Counted from the stretch's first letter, positions 1-8,746 are shown. The stretch is 64,000 nt of DNA from Phycisphaeraceae bacterium (GCA_020849625.1 JADLFV010000146.1:1-64000), one strand, 5' to 3'. Program-made: numbers and translations. Notes: generated by a model not told the origin, from the sequence alone.

Positions 1-1
1 C

Positions 2-289
2 GCCTGGTGCCGTGACGTGATGCGCAGCCGCATCGACCCGCTCAAGAAGGTGGCACGGAGTCTGCGGGAGCATCGCCGACTGATCATCAACTGGTTCCGA
101 GCCCGCAAGCAGTACAACGCCGGCATCGTCGAGGGCCTCAACGCCAACACCAAACTGCGCTTCAGACGCCGAAGGCGAAGCATTGCGCCAAAAGCCTACG
201 GCTTTCGCACCTTCGACGCCGTGCAAGTCGCGCCCTATCACCAACTTAGCTGTCTACCCGAACCGCAGATCACCCATAGATTCTGCTGA
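2..289 (+). pseudogene. ISL3-type transposase, C-terminal part (cut by window start)
   Basis: The open frame runs in from the window edge (Ala-Trp-Cys-Arg-Asp-Val-Met at the edge) and ends at a TGA, giving 95 visible residues. The C-terminal pattern (EGLN near residue 45, AYGFRTFDAVQVA, LPEPQITHRFC at the end) is that of ISL3/IS204-family DDE transposases. A basic stretch RRRRRSIAPK sits just before AYGFR and looks longer than in the usual family pattern. A second remnant lies at 34757-35047. The two agree at about 93% by eye over 284 bp and share the 3' boundary GAGGAGGCAAAA. Whether this copy is intact to the left cannot be seen. Confidence 0.8.
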
Positions 290-371
290 GGAGGCAAAAA
301 AGCAATAATACGGATTCCGTGGGCAACTTGTGCTTCCATTCGCCCGCTAGCCACGGGCTTTGCCCGGGATA

Positions 372-390
372 CCCCCGGCAGAGCCGGGGG
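372..390. repeat. Perfect 8-bp GC hairpin
   Basis: CCCCCGGC-AGA-GCCGGGGG is a perfect stem with a 3-nt loop, just after another small hairpin at 354-366. It lies between the transposase remnant and the 3' end of the FGGY kinase. No T-tract follows on either strand, so it is either a weak terminator or an intergenic palindromic repeat. Confidence 0.6.
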
Positions 391-480
391 CTAATGGTGA
401 GGATCGCTCGAGCATTAAACGCGATCCGTATAACAGCCACTGCAAGCCTTGGATGATTATTGGTGTTGACCGGGTCGACC

Positions 481-506
481 TTCGTGTCATTTCGTGCCTT
501 TGTGGC
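481..506. repeat. Short-period TTCGTG repeat (one arm)
   Basis: TTCGTGTCA, TTTCGTGCC and TTTGTGGC form three degenerate units of 8-9 bp directly downstream of the kinase stop codon. The reverse complement (GCCACAAAGGCACGAAA) matches the CACGAAG units at 34484-34502 and 51874-51890. Only one arm is seen here. It marks the left edge of the repeat-free catabolic block. Confidence 0.7.
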
Positions 507-528
507 TCAACATCTCGCCAGCACGCTG

Positions 529-1869
529 TCAGACGATGGCGGCCAAGGGCTGTTGCGTGATGGCGGAGACGGCCAGGGCTGCGGCGCCGCGCGAGGTGGG
601 CTCGGGGCCTGCTGTGGCTCGCACTGGAATACCCAGAAGGTCGGACTTGATCTTCAGCCACAGCTTGCTTTGCGATCCGCCGCCCGCAGCGGTGATGTGA
701 GGTGGTGGTTGCGAGCCTGCCAACACCTGCACCTGTTTATGTAACACGTCGGCCACGCCTTCGAGGATGGCGCGAACGCGATGGCCCAGCGACGCTGACT
801 CCACATCGCCGACAAACACCGGCCGATGCAGCGCTGCCGAGGTGCTGATGTTCAGTTTCAATCCGTTACATCCAGGCGCGACAGCGGCTGCCAGGTCACA
901 CAGTTGCTCGTAACTGTGATCCGGCGCAAAGCTGTTACGTAAAACCTCCAGCAGGTTTGCGGACACTTCGCTGAACAGCATGCGGTAGTACCAGCCGTCG
1001 CGGAAGGCCGGCGCCTGATACACACCGCGCTGGCCAAGCGTGTCATCGAAACGATCCGACAGGCTCACGGTCGCCAGCACGGTGCCGGTGGTTTCGCTCA
1101 TGTGGCCGGGCTGCACATTGCCTGTGCCGATGAAACCGGCGTATTGATCCAGGCAACCGGCCGCGAACTTTGCCTGAGCGGGCAGTTGCATTCGCTCAGC
1201 TAATTCGCTGCGCACGGTTCCCAGCATGCAACCTGATCGCACCACTTGCGGCCAGACCAGTTGTTCTGCATTCAGGGCTGCAATTGCAGCATCACGCCAT
1301 TGCAGCGAGTGGATGTCCAGCAGCCCGCTCAATGCCGCGACGCTTGCTTCAGTCACGTGTCGTCCGGTCAGCAGCAGCGTGAAATAGTCGCTGATTAAAC
1401 AGCATTTTGCAGCAGCCCTCCACGCCTGAGGCTGATGATCCTGTAACCACAACAATTTGCCCGGACAGAAGCCGTCGGTGATAGCTGGAATCCCGGTGCA
1501 TGAATAAAAGTCGTCGCCCTCGATCCGTTCACGCACACGATCAACGTAACCGGCGGCCCGGCGGTCGTTCCACAACACGATAGGCGTCAGCGCACGATTC
1601 GCTTCATCCAGCAGCACGACACTGTTGGCCTGCGTAGCAAAGCAGAGAGCCGTGATGTGCGGCCAAACCCGCGGCGATTCGCGGCGCAGCAGGGCGGCGA
1701 GATCGAACAGCGCATCCTGAAAACGGGCGGCATCGATCTGCCCCCAGCCTGCTTGAGGCTCATCGCGTGGCGCAGCGAGGCGGGCCAGGGCAACCATGTT
1801 CAAGTCCTGATCAAAGATCGCAGCCTTGAAGTAGGACGTACCCAGATCGAACGTCAGCACGTACGTCAT
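529..1869 (-). CDS. FGGY-family carbohydrate kinase
   Basis: Predicted ATP-dependent sugar kinase of 446 residues in the xylulokinase-like branch of the FGGY family; it would phosphorylate a pentose or related polyol in the cytoplasm. The N-terminal phosphate loop FDLGTSYFKAA (about residues 7-17), the LWNDRRA segment, the central GTGNVQPGHMSETTGT and the C-terminal GGGSQSKLWLKIKSDLLG (from about 396) follow the family order. The ATG at 1869 overlaps the stop of the upstream ceramidase-like gene as ATGA, which favours it over the ATG three codons earlier. The protein is slightly shorter than typical xylulokinases (about 480-500), mainly at the C-terminus. The substrate cannot be read from sequence. 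Confidence 0.88.
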   Translation of the reverse strand: MTYVLTFDLGTSYFKAAIFDQDLNMVALARLAAPRDEPQAGWGQIDAARFQDALFDLAALLRRESPRVWPHITALCFATQANSVVLLDEANRALTPIVLWNDRRAAGYVDRVRERIEGDDFYSCTGIPAITDGFCPGKLLWLQDHQPQAWRAAAKCCLISDYFTLLLTGRHVTEASVAALSGLLDIHSLQWRDAAIAALNAEQLVWPQVVRSGCMLGTVRSELAERMQLPAQAKFAAGCLDQYAGFIGTGNVQPGHMSETTGTVLATVSLSDRFDDTLGQRGVYQAPAFRDGWYYRMLFSEVSANLLEVLRNSFAPDHSYEQLCDLAAAVAPGCNGLKLNISTSAALHRPVFVGDVESASLGHRVRAILEGVADVLHKQVQVLAGSQPPPHITAAGGGSQSKLWLKIKSDLLGIPVRATAGPEPTSRGAAALAVSAITQQPLAAIV

Positions 1870-3248
1870 GCACCGCACTCCGCCAGCAGTTCAAGCGTGG
1901 CCTGAACCATGCGTCCGGCCGAGATCGGGCCGTCGAACAAGGCGTTGCCCGCTTCGTAATGATGCTCATCGACCGCAGCCTGCGTCACCAGGTATCCCTG
2001 CAAATCGCCGCCGGCCAGAGTCATGATCCACGCCTGCGGGTATTTTTCTCGCACCTGCAGGGCATATTCCACGTACACCTCGCCCGGCCAGGCGACAAAC
2101 GCCAGAGGTCCGATGCGAATCACGCGCACCGCGGCAGGCGTGCAGGCTGCAGCCGCTTCTGCCAGTTGCCCGCGCCGGGCCGCCTGGGCCAGCGTCAATG
2201 TTTCCTGGGCGCCGAAGCAATCGCATTCCGCGGTGCGCACTTCGGGGCGCGACGCACCATTCTTTTGCAGACTTTCGTAACGATGCGTTGCATCGCGCAA
2301 CGCCTGTTGTGCAGCTTCCACCGTCGGCAACTGGCGCGGGTGGAGATCAACCAGTTTCTGTCGTACGCAGATCGTGGTCTGACCCATCGGATCAGCGCGC
2401 GGCAATGTGTCGGCAACAGCGCGAGCGAGCGCCTGGCCGAGGCGGCGCATCTCCTCGAGCGTGTTGGCCTTGACCACGTGGCGCGGGCTCTGGTTGCCGG
2501 CTGCGCCCATGTGATAGACCAGTGGGCAATCCGGGCCGATCACGCTCTGCTGCAGATACCGCCGCGCCTGACCGGGGAAGTCACCGCTGATGAGCTTGGA
2601 GTCTTCGTGCAGCACGGTGGGGTGCATGGTGCAGATGGCCATGACGGCGATCGGCCTGTCCGTCTGCGCCTCGCGGCACCAGAGCACGGGCACCTGCGGC
2701 AGACTCAGCCCGTCGGGGTGGTGCCGGTTCGTGCCCAGCATCGAACCATCCGCCCATGCAAAGCTTAGCTTCACCGGCCCGGTTCGTTGGGCAGCCTCAT
2801 GTGATTCGCGCCCCGCTTGCACAATGGCACGCTCCAGTTGTTCGAGATACTCAGGATCCGCAGGTGGCACTACCGGGTCGGTGGCATTGCTGAGCATATT
2901 GCTGGTCACCGGGCCCGAATGCGTGTGCGTGGCGCTGATGATGATGTGCTCGGCTGCCAGTCCCGTGGCTTCGGCAATCTGGTCGGCGGCGTGCAGGCTC
3001 AGATCGCGCGGCACCCAGATCAGGTCGCAGCCGATGAACATCACGCTTTCGCCGGCATCGTCTGCCAGGTACAGCGCCGAGGCCAGCAGGGGGTCCAAGA
3101 GGCCGGTGCTGGTGCGTGGCACATGGGGATAACCATATAAAAAAGATGGCTTGCGGGGCGTCAGATCGACCTGGGCAGCTCCCGCCCGCAGCGATCCCGT
3201 CGTGTGCTGATGGGGTGTCGACAAAGAAGGTTTTGCTTTAAGTTTCAT
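1866..3248 (-). CDS. Neutral/alkaline ceramidase-like protein
   Basis: 460-residue protein resembling the N-terminal metal-dependent amidase domain of neutral/alkaline non-lysosomal ceramidases. Visible hallmarks are ATHTHSGP (His108 and His110, zinc-binding in the family), CTMHPTVLHED and GAAGNQSPRH. No signal peptide is evident, unlike secreted ceramidases, and it is far shorter than the roughly 700-residue full enzymes. Planctomycete genomes carry many such proteins next to sugar genes, so true ceramide cleavage is doubtful; another amide or ester substrate is possible. It is translationally coupled to the FGGY kinase downstream and diverges from the DeoR regulator, suggesting control by that regulator. 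Confidence 0.82.
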   Translation of the reverse strand: MKLKAKPSLSTPHQHTTGSLRAGAAQVDLTPRKPSFLYGYPHVPRTSTGLLDPLLASALYLADDAGESVMFIGCDLIWVPRDLSLHAADQIAEATGLAAEHIIISATHTHSGPVTSNMLSNATDPVVPPADPEYLEQLERAIVQAGRESHEAAQRTGPVKLSFAWADGSMLGTNRHHPDGLSLPQVPVLWCREAQTDRPIAVMAICTMHPTVLHEDSKLISGDFPGQARRYLQQSVIGPDCPLVYHMGAAGNQSPRHVVKANTLEEMRRLGQALARAVADTLPRADPMGQTTICVRQKLVDLHPRQLPTVEAAQQALRDATHRYESLQKNGASRPEVRTAECDCFGAQETLTLAQAARRGQLAEAAAACTPAAVRVIRIGPLAFVAWPGEVYVEYALQVREKYPQAWIMTLAGGDLQGYLVTQAAVDEHHYEAGNALFDGPISAGRMVQATLELLAECGA

Positions 3249-3403
3249 AAATTCAGAATGTTAGATTTTATCAAATGGACCCCGCCGCCGGTTGCATCTT
3301 CACCAGTGGGGATACCAGACTTTACCTGCTTTGGTCCTTGGCAGACGGCATTTTCGGCTTTACTTGCTTTTTTTCACTTTGTGCATTATAAACAATAACA
3401 AAC
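3249..3403. promoter_or_regulatory. Divergent promoter region with candidate DeoR operators
   Basis: This 155-bp AT-richer spacer separates the ceramidase-like gene (minus) from the DeoR regulator (plus). Two near-identical 13-mers, CTTTACCTGCTTT (3320-3332) and CTTTACTTGCTTT (3358-3370), lie 38 bp apart in direct orientation, as expected for tandem operator sites of a DeoR-type repressor. A TATAAA-like element lies shortly before the regulator start. The operator role is inferred. Confidence 0.5.
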
Positions 3404-4240
3404 ATGAACGAACAAATCAACGCCAACTCGTCACCAGATGCCCGCCGCAATGCGATCACCGAGTTGCTCAACCGTGACGGCGAGCAATCGGTCGAATCCC
3501 TGGCTGAGCGCTTTGATGTCAGCGGCATGACCATCCGCCGCGATCTGGCGGACCTGGCCCAGATCGGGCGTGTCCTGCGCACGCATGGTGGGGCGGCCCC
3601 GGCAGCGAGAGTCAGTTTCGAGTTCAAGTTCCTCGAACGCAATCGCCGCATGGCGACCGAGAAAGGCCAGATCGCGACGCTTGCCGCTTCTTTGGTGACG
3701 CCGTGCAAGACGGTGATGCTCGACTCGGGCACGACGACACTGGCGATTGCACGACAACTGCGCACGCTGGGCCCGCTGACCGTGCTGACCACATCGCTGC
3801 CGATCGCTTCGGAGTTGTTCGGTTGCGAGCAGATCAGCACCATACTGCTTGGTGGCCGATTGCGTCAGGACTCGCCGGACCTGACCGGGCCGTTGACTGA
3901 GCGCATGGTGGACGTGCTGCGGGCGGACATTGCGTTCCTCGGCGCTGATGCGGTGGATGGGGAAGGCAACGCCTATAACGCGTCGCTGGAAGTTGGCGGC
4001 CTGATTCAGAAGATGGCGGCCGTATGCAGCCAGGTCTTTTGCGTGGCCGACAGCAGCAAGATCGGACGCCGCGAGCTGATGCGATTCAGTCAACTGAACG
4101 AGTGGGCTGGATTGATCACCGACTCCGGTCTGGATTCAGCCCTGGCCGGCAAACTCACGCGGCGCGGTGTCAAGCTCATCCAGCCCGGGTCAACCCAAAC
4201 GACTGTTGTGGCCGGCCGGCGCAAGGCGGTGTGGCGATGA
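3404..4240 (+). CDS. DeoR-family transcriptional regulator
   Basis: 278-residue repressor-type protein. The N-terminal winged helix-turn-helix (about 15-65) has the DeoR signature VSGMTIRRDLADLAQIG and ends in THGGA. The C-terminal effector domain (about 80-260) shows LDSGTTTLAIARQL, FLGADAVDGEG and CVADSSKIGRR, as in DeoR-type sensors of phosphorylated sugars. It overlaps the NagA-like gene by ATGA, so it heads the amino-sugar operon and probably autoregulates through the 13-bp direct repeats upstream. The effector is plausibly an amino-sugar phosphate, by context only. Confidence 0.92.
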   Translation: MNEQINANSSPDARRNAITELLNRDGEQSVESLAERFDVSGMTIRRDLADLAQIGRVLRTHGGAAPAARVSFEFKFLERNRRMATEKGQIATLAASLVTPCKTVMLDSGTTTLAIARQLRTLGPLTVLTTSLPIASELFGCEQISTILLGGRLRQDSPDLTGPLTERMVDVLRADIAFLGADAVDGEGNAYNASLEVGGLIQKMAAVCSQVFCVADSSKIGRRELMRFSQLNEWAGLITDSGLDSALAGKLTRRGVKLIQPGSTQTTVVAGRRKAVWR

Positions 4241-5445
4241 GCCGACTGGTGGTTGAGCACGTGCAGGCGCTGGATCCCGACTGCGGCATGATTGGTTCAT
4301 GCCTGACTGCTGATCGCGGACATATTGTGGATTTCGAACCGTGTCCCGCGCGCAGACGTGCTGAGGCGGACTGCGTGGACGGTGGCGGAAAACTGCTGAC
4401 GCCGGGCCTGATCGACGTGCACATTCACGGCGTCGGACAGCACTTGTTCGAAAGCGGCCCGCAGGACTTGCTGGACGGGATGACGCTGCTTCCGCGCTAC
4501 GGCGTCACGGGCGTGCTGCCCACGCTGTACCGCGTGATGCAGCCGAAACTGTTGCCGCAGCTGGCGGAATTGTCGCGGGCACTTGGCAAAGTGGATTGCG
4601 TGTACGCACCGGGCTTTCACCTGGAAGGGCCGTTTCTGGCGCTTCCGGGTGCAGGTGCGGACACAATGGGTGGAGACGTGAAGCTACTGGCAGACATTCT
4701 GGGGGCAGCGCCGAATCGCGTGGCGTCGATGTCGATCAGTCCGGAGACGCCGGGCATTGTGCCGGTGATTGAGCGGCTGGTGGAAGCGGGCGTCGTGGTG
4801 TTCATGACGCACACGGGCGCGAATGTGGGGCAGACGCAGCGGGCGATTGATGCCGGGGCTCGGCACGCGACTCATTTTTACGATGTATTTCCATTGCCGC
4901 CGCAGACCGAGCCGGGCGTGCGACCGGTGGGTGTGGTGGAGACGGTGCTGGCCGACCAGCGGGTGAGCGTGGACTTCATCGCCGACGGCGTACACGTGCA
5001 TCCGATGGCGATCAAGGCTGCACTTGCCGCCAAGGGCAGCGAGTCGGTGTTGCTGATCACCGACGCCAACATCGGCGCAGGGATGCCGGACGGGATGTAC
5101 CAGACGCCGTGGGGTTTCCCGGTGAGCGTGCGCAAGGACGATGCGGCCCGTATTCACGATCCGGGCGCCCAGCGTCACGGCGTTCTGGCCGGCAGCAGCC
5201 TGACCATGAACCGCGGCATCAGCAATCTGCTGGACTGGCTGGACATGGAGGAGCACGATGTCTGGGCGATGGGCACAGCCAATCCGGCCCGGTTGCTGGG
5301 CTGGCACGATCGCGGCCGATTGCAGCGCGACGCGGCGGCGGACCTGGTGCTGTGGGATCGTGATGAGACCGGCCAATATCACGCGGCGCAGACCTGGTTC
5401 GGTGGACGTTGCGTGTACGAGCAACAGGAAGGAGCAGTGCGGTGA
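4237..5445 (+). CDS. nagA: N-acetylglucosamine-6-phosphate deacetylase-like amidohydrolase
   Basis: 402-residue amidohydrolase, predicted to deacetylate an N-acetylhexosamine 6-phosphate in the cytoplasm. Metal-site motifs follow NagA order: DVHIHG (His62, His64), HLEGPF (Glu130), MTHTGA (His192), ATHFYD (His213), DGVHVHP and catalytic Asp in ITDANIG (Asp276). The length fits NagA (about 380-400). The ATG at 4237 overlaps the DeoR stop (ATGA); earlier in-frame starts would lie inside deoR. It ends in a GTGA overlap with the NagB-like gene, so deacetylation and deamination/isomerisation are probably coupled steps. The exact sugar is inferred. Confidence 0.87.
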   Translation: MSRLVVEHVQALDPDCGMIGSCLTADRGHIVDFEPCPARRRAEADCVDGGGKLLTPGLIDVHIHGVGQHLFESGPQDLLDGMTLLPRYGVTGVLPTLYRVMQPKLLPQLAELSRALGKVDCVYAPGFHLEGPFLALPGAGADTMGGDVKLLADILGAAPNRVASMSISPETPGIVPVIERLVEAGVVVFMTHTGANVGQTQRAIDAGARHATHFYDVFPLPPQTEPGVRPVGVVETVLADQRVSVDFIADGVHVHPMAIKAALAAKGSESVLLITDANIGAGMPDGMYQTPWGFPVSVRKDDAARIHDPGAQRHGVLAGSSLTMNRGISNLLDWLDMEEHDVWAMGTANPARLLGWHDRGRLQRDAAADLVLWDRDETGQYHAAQTWFGGRCVYEQQEGAVR

Positions 5446-6374
5446 GTGAATTTCGTTACGAGCCATCGCGATGGGTGCCATTTCGTGACACGAAAGAAAT
5501 TGCCCGCTGCCGTGCGATCAAGCGCGTGGACATCGAGAAACATGCGAACCCGGATTTTCGCATCAAGGTGGTGCCGGACACTGACTTTGTGCATATCTGG
5601 TTAGGTGACATGTTCGCGCGGATCGCCGAAGCGCGACAGGCGGGCAGGTCATGCGTGATGCTGATGCCCAATCCCTGGCCAGGCTATCGCAATCTGGCGC
5701 GGATGATCAACCGGGCCAAGCTGCCATGCGATCACGTGTGGTGGTTCGCCATGGATGAGTACGCCGACCAGGACGGTCACGTCGCGCCAGCGGATTGGCC
5801 AAACGGGTTTACCTATGCGATGCGCACGTTCCTCTGGCAGCAGGTGGATGAAGACTTGCGACCGCCGCTGAAGCAGGTGATCGGACCCAACAGTGACAAT
5901 CTCGATCACTACCTGGACCTGATGAACGACGCCGGTGGCCTGGACATCAGCTACACCGGGCCTGGGTGGACCGGCCATCTGGCGTTCTGCGATCCCGACG
6001 CACCTGAGTTTGACGCACCATTGGAACAGTGGAAACAGATGGGAGCTCGCATCTGCACGCTCAGTCCATTCACCATCGCACAGAATTCATTGCACGGCAG
6101 CATGGGTTACAGCGGTGATCTTTCCGCCGTGCCACCCAAGGCTGCGACCATCGGGCCGAAGGAAGTGATCGCCGCCCGTCATCGTGTCGAAGTCGCCGCC
6201 ATCGGCGTCGCAGGCACCGCCACCAGTTGGCAACGCTTGATCGCACGGCTGTGCTATCACGGCCCGGTCACGCCCAAGCTGCCTTCGAGCATTCACCAGA
6301 CCCTGCGTACAGATTGCTATCTTTCGGAAACCATTGCCGCGGACATCGAAAACACATGGGAGGTCGGTTACTGA
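5442..6374 (+). CDS. Glucosamine-6-phosphate deaminase-like protein with altered triad
   Basis: 310-residue member of the NagB/6-phosphogluconolactonase fold family. The general-base motif is kept (FAMDEYADQDG, residues 102-112), and GPGWTGHLAFCDP (173-185) aligns with the E. coli NagB GxGxDGHxAFNEP motif. The triad is changed: His179 is kept, but the Asp of the DGH motif is Thr177 and the later Glu is Asp184. The substrate may therefore differ from glucosamine-6-phosphate. The GTG start at 5442 overlaps the NagA-like stop and has an AAGGAG eight bases upstream. Third gene of the operon. Confidence 0.8.
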   Translation: MSEFRYEPSRWVPFRDTKEIARCRAIKRVDIEKHANPDFRIKVVPDTDFVHIWLGDMFARIAEARQAGRSCVMLMPNPWPGYRNLARMINRAKLPCDHVWWFAMDEYADQDGHVAPADWPNGFTYAMRTFLWQQVDEDLRPPLKQVIGPNSDNLDHYLDLMNDAGGLDISYTGPGWTGHLAFCDPDAPEFDAPLEQWKQMGARICTLSPFTIAQNSLHGSMGYSGDLSAVPPKAATIGPKEVIAARHRVEVAAIGVAGTATSWQRLIARLCYHGPVTPKLPSSIHQTLRTDCYLSETIAADIENTWEVGY

Positions 6375-6376
6375 AT

Positions 6377-7339
6377 ATGCCCGACTGTTCGGACAAATCC
6401 CGGCGTTATCCCCGCTGTATCCTCGGTACGTGTTGCATTCCCTGGACGGCCGACTATCAGTTGGATGAAGCGATCTTCCGCCGCGCTATTCACCAGACGG
6501 TCACCCAGGGCACCAAACACCTTTACATCTTCGGTACGGCCGGTGAAGGTTACGCGGTGTCCGACGCCCAGTTCGATCTCATCACGCGCATATTTGCTGA
6601 CGAAATGGCCGGTGCGGGCGGCATTCCCATGGTGGGCGTCATCAGCCTGTCCACGGGTCACGCCATCGAGCGCATCGAGCGGGCGGCGGCCATGGGTGTG
6701 CGCGAGTTTCAGATCTCACTGCCGAGTTGGGGCGCCTGCACGCCGGTCGAGACGCGCAGCTTTTTCGATGCGATCTGCGGGCGTTTTCCCGCTTTGAAGT
6801 TCGTGCATTACAACGTGGCCCGGGCCGGGCGCATGATCGAGCCGGCGGAATATCATCAGCTTGTGAATGATCATGCGAACCTGGTCGCGGTGAAGTTCGC
6901 CACCGATTCACTTCGCCGCGTGATGCTGTTGAAATGCACGGCGCCGCAGTTACGCATCTTCTTCACTGAGTTCGCTTTTGCATGGGGATGTCTGGCGGGC
7001 GTTGAGCCGGGCCTTCTGATCTCGCTGGCGTCCATATGTTGGCCGCGGGCCCACGAGTATTTCCGGGCCGGTGAAAGCGGTGACGCCACGGCGCTGCTGG
7101 GCATGGCGCACGAACTGCTTCAAGTGTCACAGCGTCTTCATGAACTGAACGAGCCGCTGTCGCACATGGATGGTGCGTATGACGGCCTGCTGCTGAAGAT
7201 GAACGTGCCCGAGTTTCCTCTTCGTCTGCTTCCTCCGTACCAGACGACCAGCGAGCAAGTTTACCAGGCGTTTCGCGATATGGTGCGGACGCAATTTCCT
7301 CAATGGCTGTCCGCGACGCCGAGCGTCGCATCGATTTGA
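6377..7339 (+). CDS. DapA/NanA-family (DHDPS-like) aldolase
   Basis: 320-residue TIM-barrel protein of the dihydrodipicolinate synthase/N-acetylneuraminate lyase family. FGTAGEGYAVS (52-62) corresponds to the GTTGE substrate loop, the catalytic Tyr is in VHYNVA (Tyr145) and the Schiff-base Lys is in LVAVKFAT (Lys173). The usual YNxP is YNVA here. It follows the NagB-like gene by two bases, so it is probably a catabolic lyase for a keto-acid sugar, with sialic acid the obvious guess given the nag genes and nearby sialidases, rather than a lysine-biosynthesis enzyme. Start chosen at ATG 6377 because earlier starts lie within the NagB-like gene. Confidence 0.85.
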   Translation: MPDCSDKSRRYPRCILGTCCIPWTADYQLDEAIFRRAIHQTVTQGTKHLYIFGTAGEGYAVSDAQFDLITRIFADEMAGAGGIPMVGVISLSTGHAIERIERAAAMGVREFQISLPSWGACTPVETRSFFDAICGRFPALKFVHYNVARAGRMIEPAEYHQLVNDHANLVAVKFATDSLRRVMLLKCTAPQLRIFFTEFAFAWGCLAGVEPGLLISLASICWPRAHEYFRAGESGDATALLGMAHELLQVSQRLHELNEPLSHMDGAYDGLLLKMNVPEFPLRLLPPYQTTSEQVYQAFRDMVRTQFPQWLSATPSVASI

Positions 7340-7354
7340 ACAGGAGTTAATCTC

Positions 7355-8746
7355 ATGAGTACCATAACCACCGACACGGCCTTTTCCTCGCTCGAGTGGG
7401 GCAAAGTGGACCTGACCGCCGTGCCGCACATCGTGACGCCTCTGCCCGGCCCCCAGAGCAAGGCCTATCACGATCGCTGCACCAAATACTTCAAAGGTCT
7501 CTCCGGCCAGGTGAAGCTGTTTCCCGTTACCTTCGAGTCCGGCGAAGGCTGCGTGCTACGCGACGTTGACGGCAACAGTTACATCGACTTCTCCAGCGGC
7601 ATCTACGTCACCACGCTCGGCCACTGTCACCCCAAGATCAGTCAGGCCATTGCCAAATATGCCTGCACGCTGATGAACGCCCACGACTTCACCACGCCGA
7701 TCAAGACTGAGCTGTGTGAGAAGTTGGCCGAGGTGCTGCCCGGTGATCTGAACGGCTTCCAGTTCTACGATTCGGGCACCACCGCGGTGGAGGCGGGCCT
7801 GCGCGTGATGCGGGCTGCGTCAGGCAAGAACGAGATGATCTCCTGCTTCTACGATTTTCACGGCAAAAGCTACGGCAGCGTGTCCCTGGGGCATATCCGC
7901 AGCCAGGTTTACGGCCGCGTGCGAGCACCCGGAAGTCACATGGTGCCGCGCCCCGACACCTATCGCCCGATGTTTACCAAGCCCGATGGCACGATCGACA
8001 CCGATCAATACATCGCCTTCTACGACCAATACCTGGACAAGGCGACGGTGGGCGACGTGGCGGGCTTCTGCCTCGAGCCGATCCAGGGCTGGGGCGGATC
8101 GATCATGCCGCCGGACGATTTCTTCCCCAAACTGCGAAAATTCTGTGATGAAAAAGGCCTGCTTCTGATGGTCGATGAGGTGCTCACCTCGTGGGGCCGC
8201 TGCGGCAAGTGGCTGTGTATGGAACATTGGGACGTCGTGCCAGACATCGTGACCATCGGCAAGGGTTTTGGCAATGGCTTCCCGGTCACCTGCGTCGCTG
8301 TGCGCGAACCGCACAAGGAAAGCTTTGAGTCGATCAGTGCTTCATCCAGCTACGGCGGCAATCCGATGGCGTGCGCCGCGGCCCTGGCATCGATTGAAGT
8401 GATCGAACAGGAGAACCTCAACGACTGGGCCCTGCACCTGGGCGAGTTGGCCAACAAGCGCATGAAGAAGATGCTCGACGATCATAAGATCGTCGGCGAC
8501 GTGCGGGCCAAGGGCTGCCTCATGGGCATCGAGCTGGTCAAGGACAAGAAGACCAAGGCCCCCTTCGACAAGGCTGGTCAGTTGGTCTATCAGAGGGCGT
8601 TCCGCAAGGGCCTGGCCTGGATTCCTGCCGGGCACATCCTGCGCATGAGCCCGCCTATCGTGATGGACGAAGCGACACTGCTCAAGGGCTTGGACATCAT
8701 CGACGAATCGATCGGCGAAACGGCCCGCGAACTGGGCTGCGCTTAA
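7355..8746 (+). CDS. Class III PLP-dependent aminotransferase
   Basis: 463-residue omega/GABA-type aminotransferase. The fold landmarks are YIDFSSGIYVTTLGH (76-90), DSGTTAVEAGLR (139-150), the PLP-contacting Asp in LMVDEV (Asp274) and the Schiff-base Lys in TIGKGFGNGFP (Lys303). A good AGGAG lies upstream of the ATG at 7355. It is the last gene of the DeoR-led operon, 15 bp after the aldolase, so it probably transfers an amino group to or from an aldehyde made by that pathway. The pairing of a DapA-like lyase with a class III aminotransferase is seen elsewhere in amino-acid and amino-sugar catabolism; the substrate is unknown. Confidence 0.9.
   Translation: MSTITTDTAFSSLEWGKVDLTAVPHIVTPLPGPQSKAYHDRCTKYFKGLSGQVKLFPVTFESGEGCVLRDVDGNSYIDFSSGIYVTTLGHCHPKISQAIAKYACTLMNAHDFTTPIKTELCEKLAEVLPGDLNGFQFYDSGTTAVEAGLRVMRAASGKNEMISCFYDFHGKSYGSVSLGHIRSQVYGRVRAPGSHMVPRPDTYRPMFTKPDGTIDTDQYIAFYDQYLDKATVGDVAGFCLEPIQGWGGSIMPPDDFFPKLRKFCDEKGLLLMVDEVLTSWGRCGKWLCMEHWDVVPDIVTIGKGFGNGFPVTCVAVREPHKESFESISASSSYGGNPMACAAALASIEVIEQENLNDWALHLGELANKRMKKMLDDHKIVGDVRAKGCLMGIELVKDKKTKAPFDKAGQLVYQRAFRKGLAWIPAGHILRMSPPIVMDEATLLKGLDIIDESIGETARELGCA

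Larger units (their letters stand above)
290..528. other. Intergenic region with hairpins and repeats, no gene seen
   Basis: There is no convincing coding frame between the transposase end and the kinase stop. It holds a small hairpin CGGGC-TTT-GCCCG (354-366), a perfect 8-bp stem with an AGA loop (372-390) and a degenerate TTCGTG-type repeat (481-506). Confidence 0.7.

Noticed and set aside
1959-2768. Open frame opposite the ceramidase-like gene
   Set aside because: Arg/Gln/His-rich translation with no motif; the opposite gene has zinc-site motifs and a coupled neighbour.
1866-3248. Secreted true ceramidase
   Set aside because: No signal peptide and a much shorter length; kept as ceramidase-like only.
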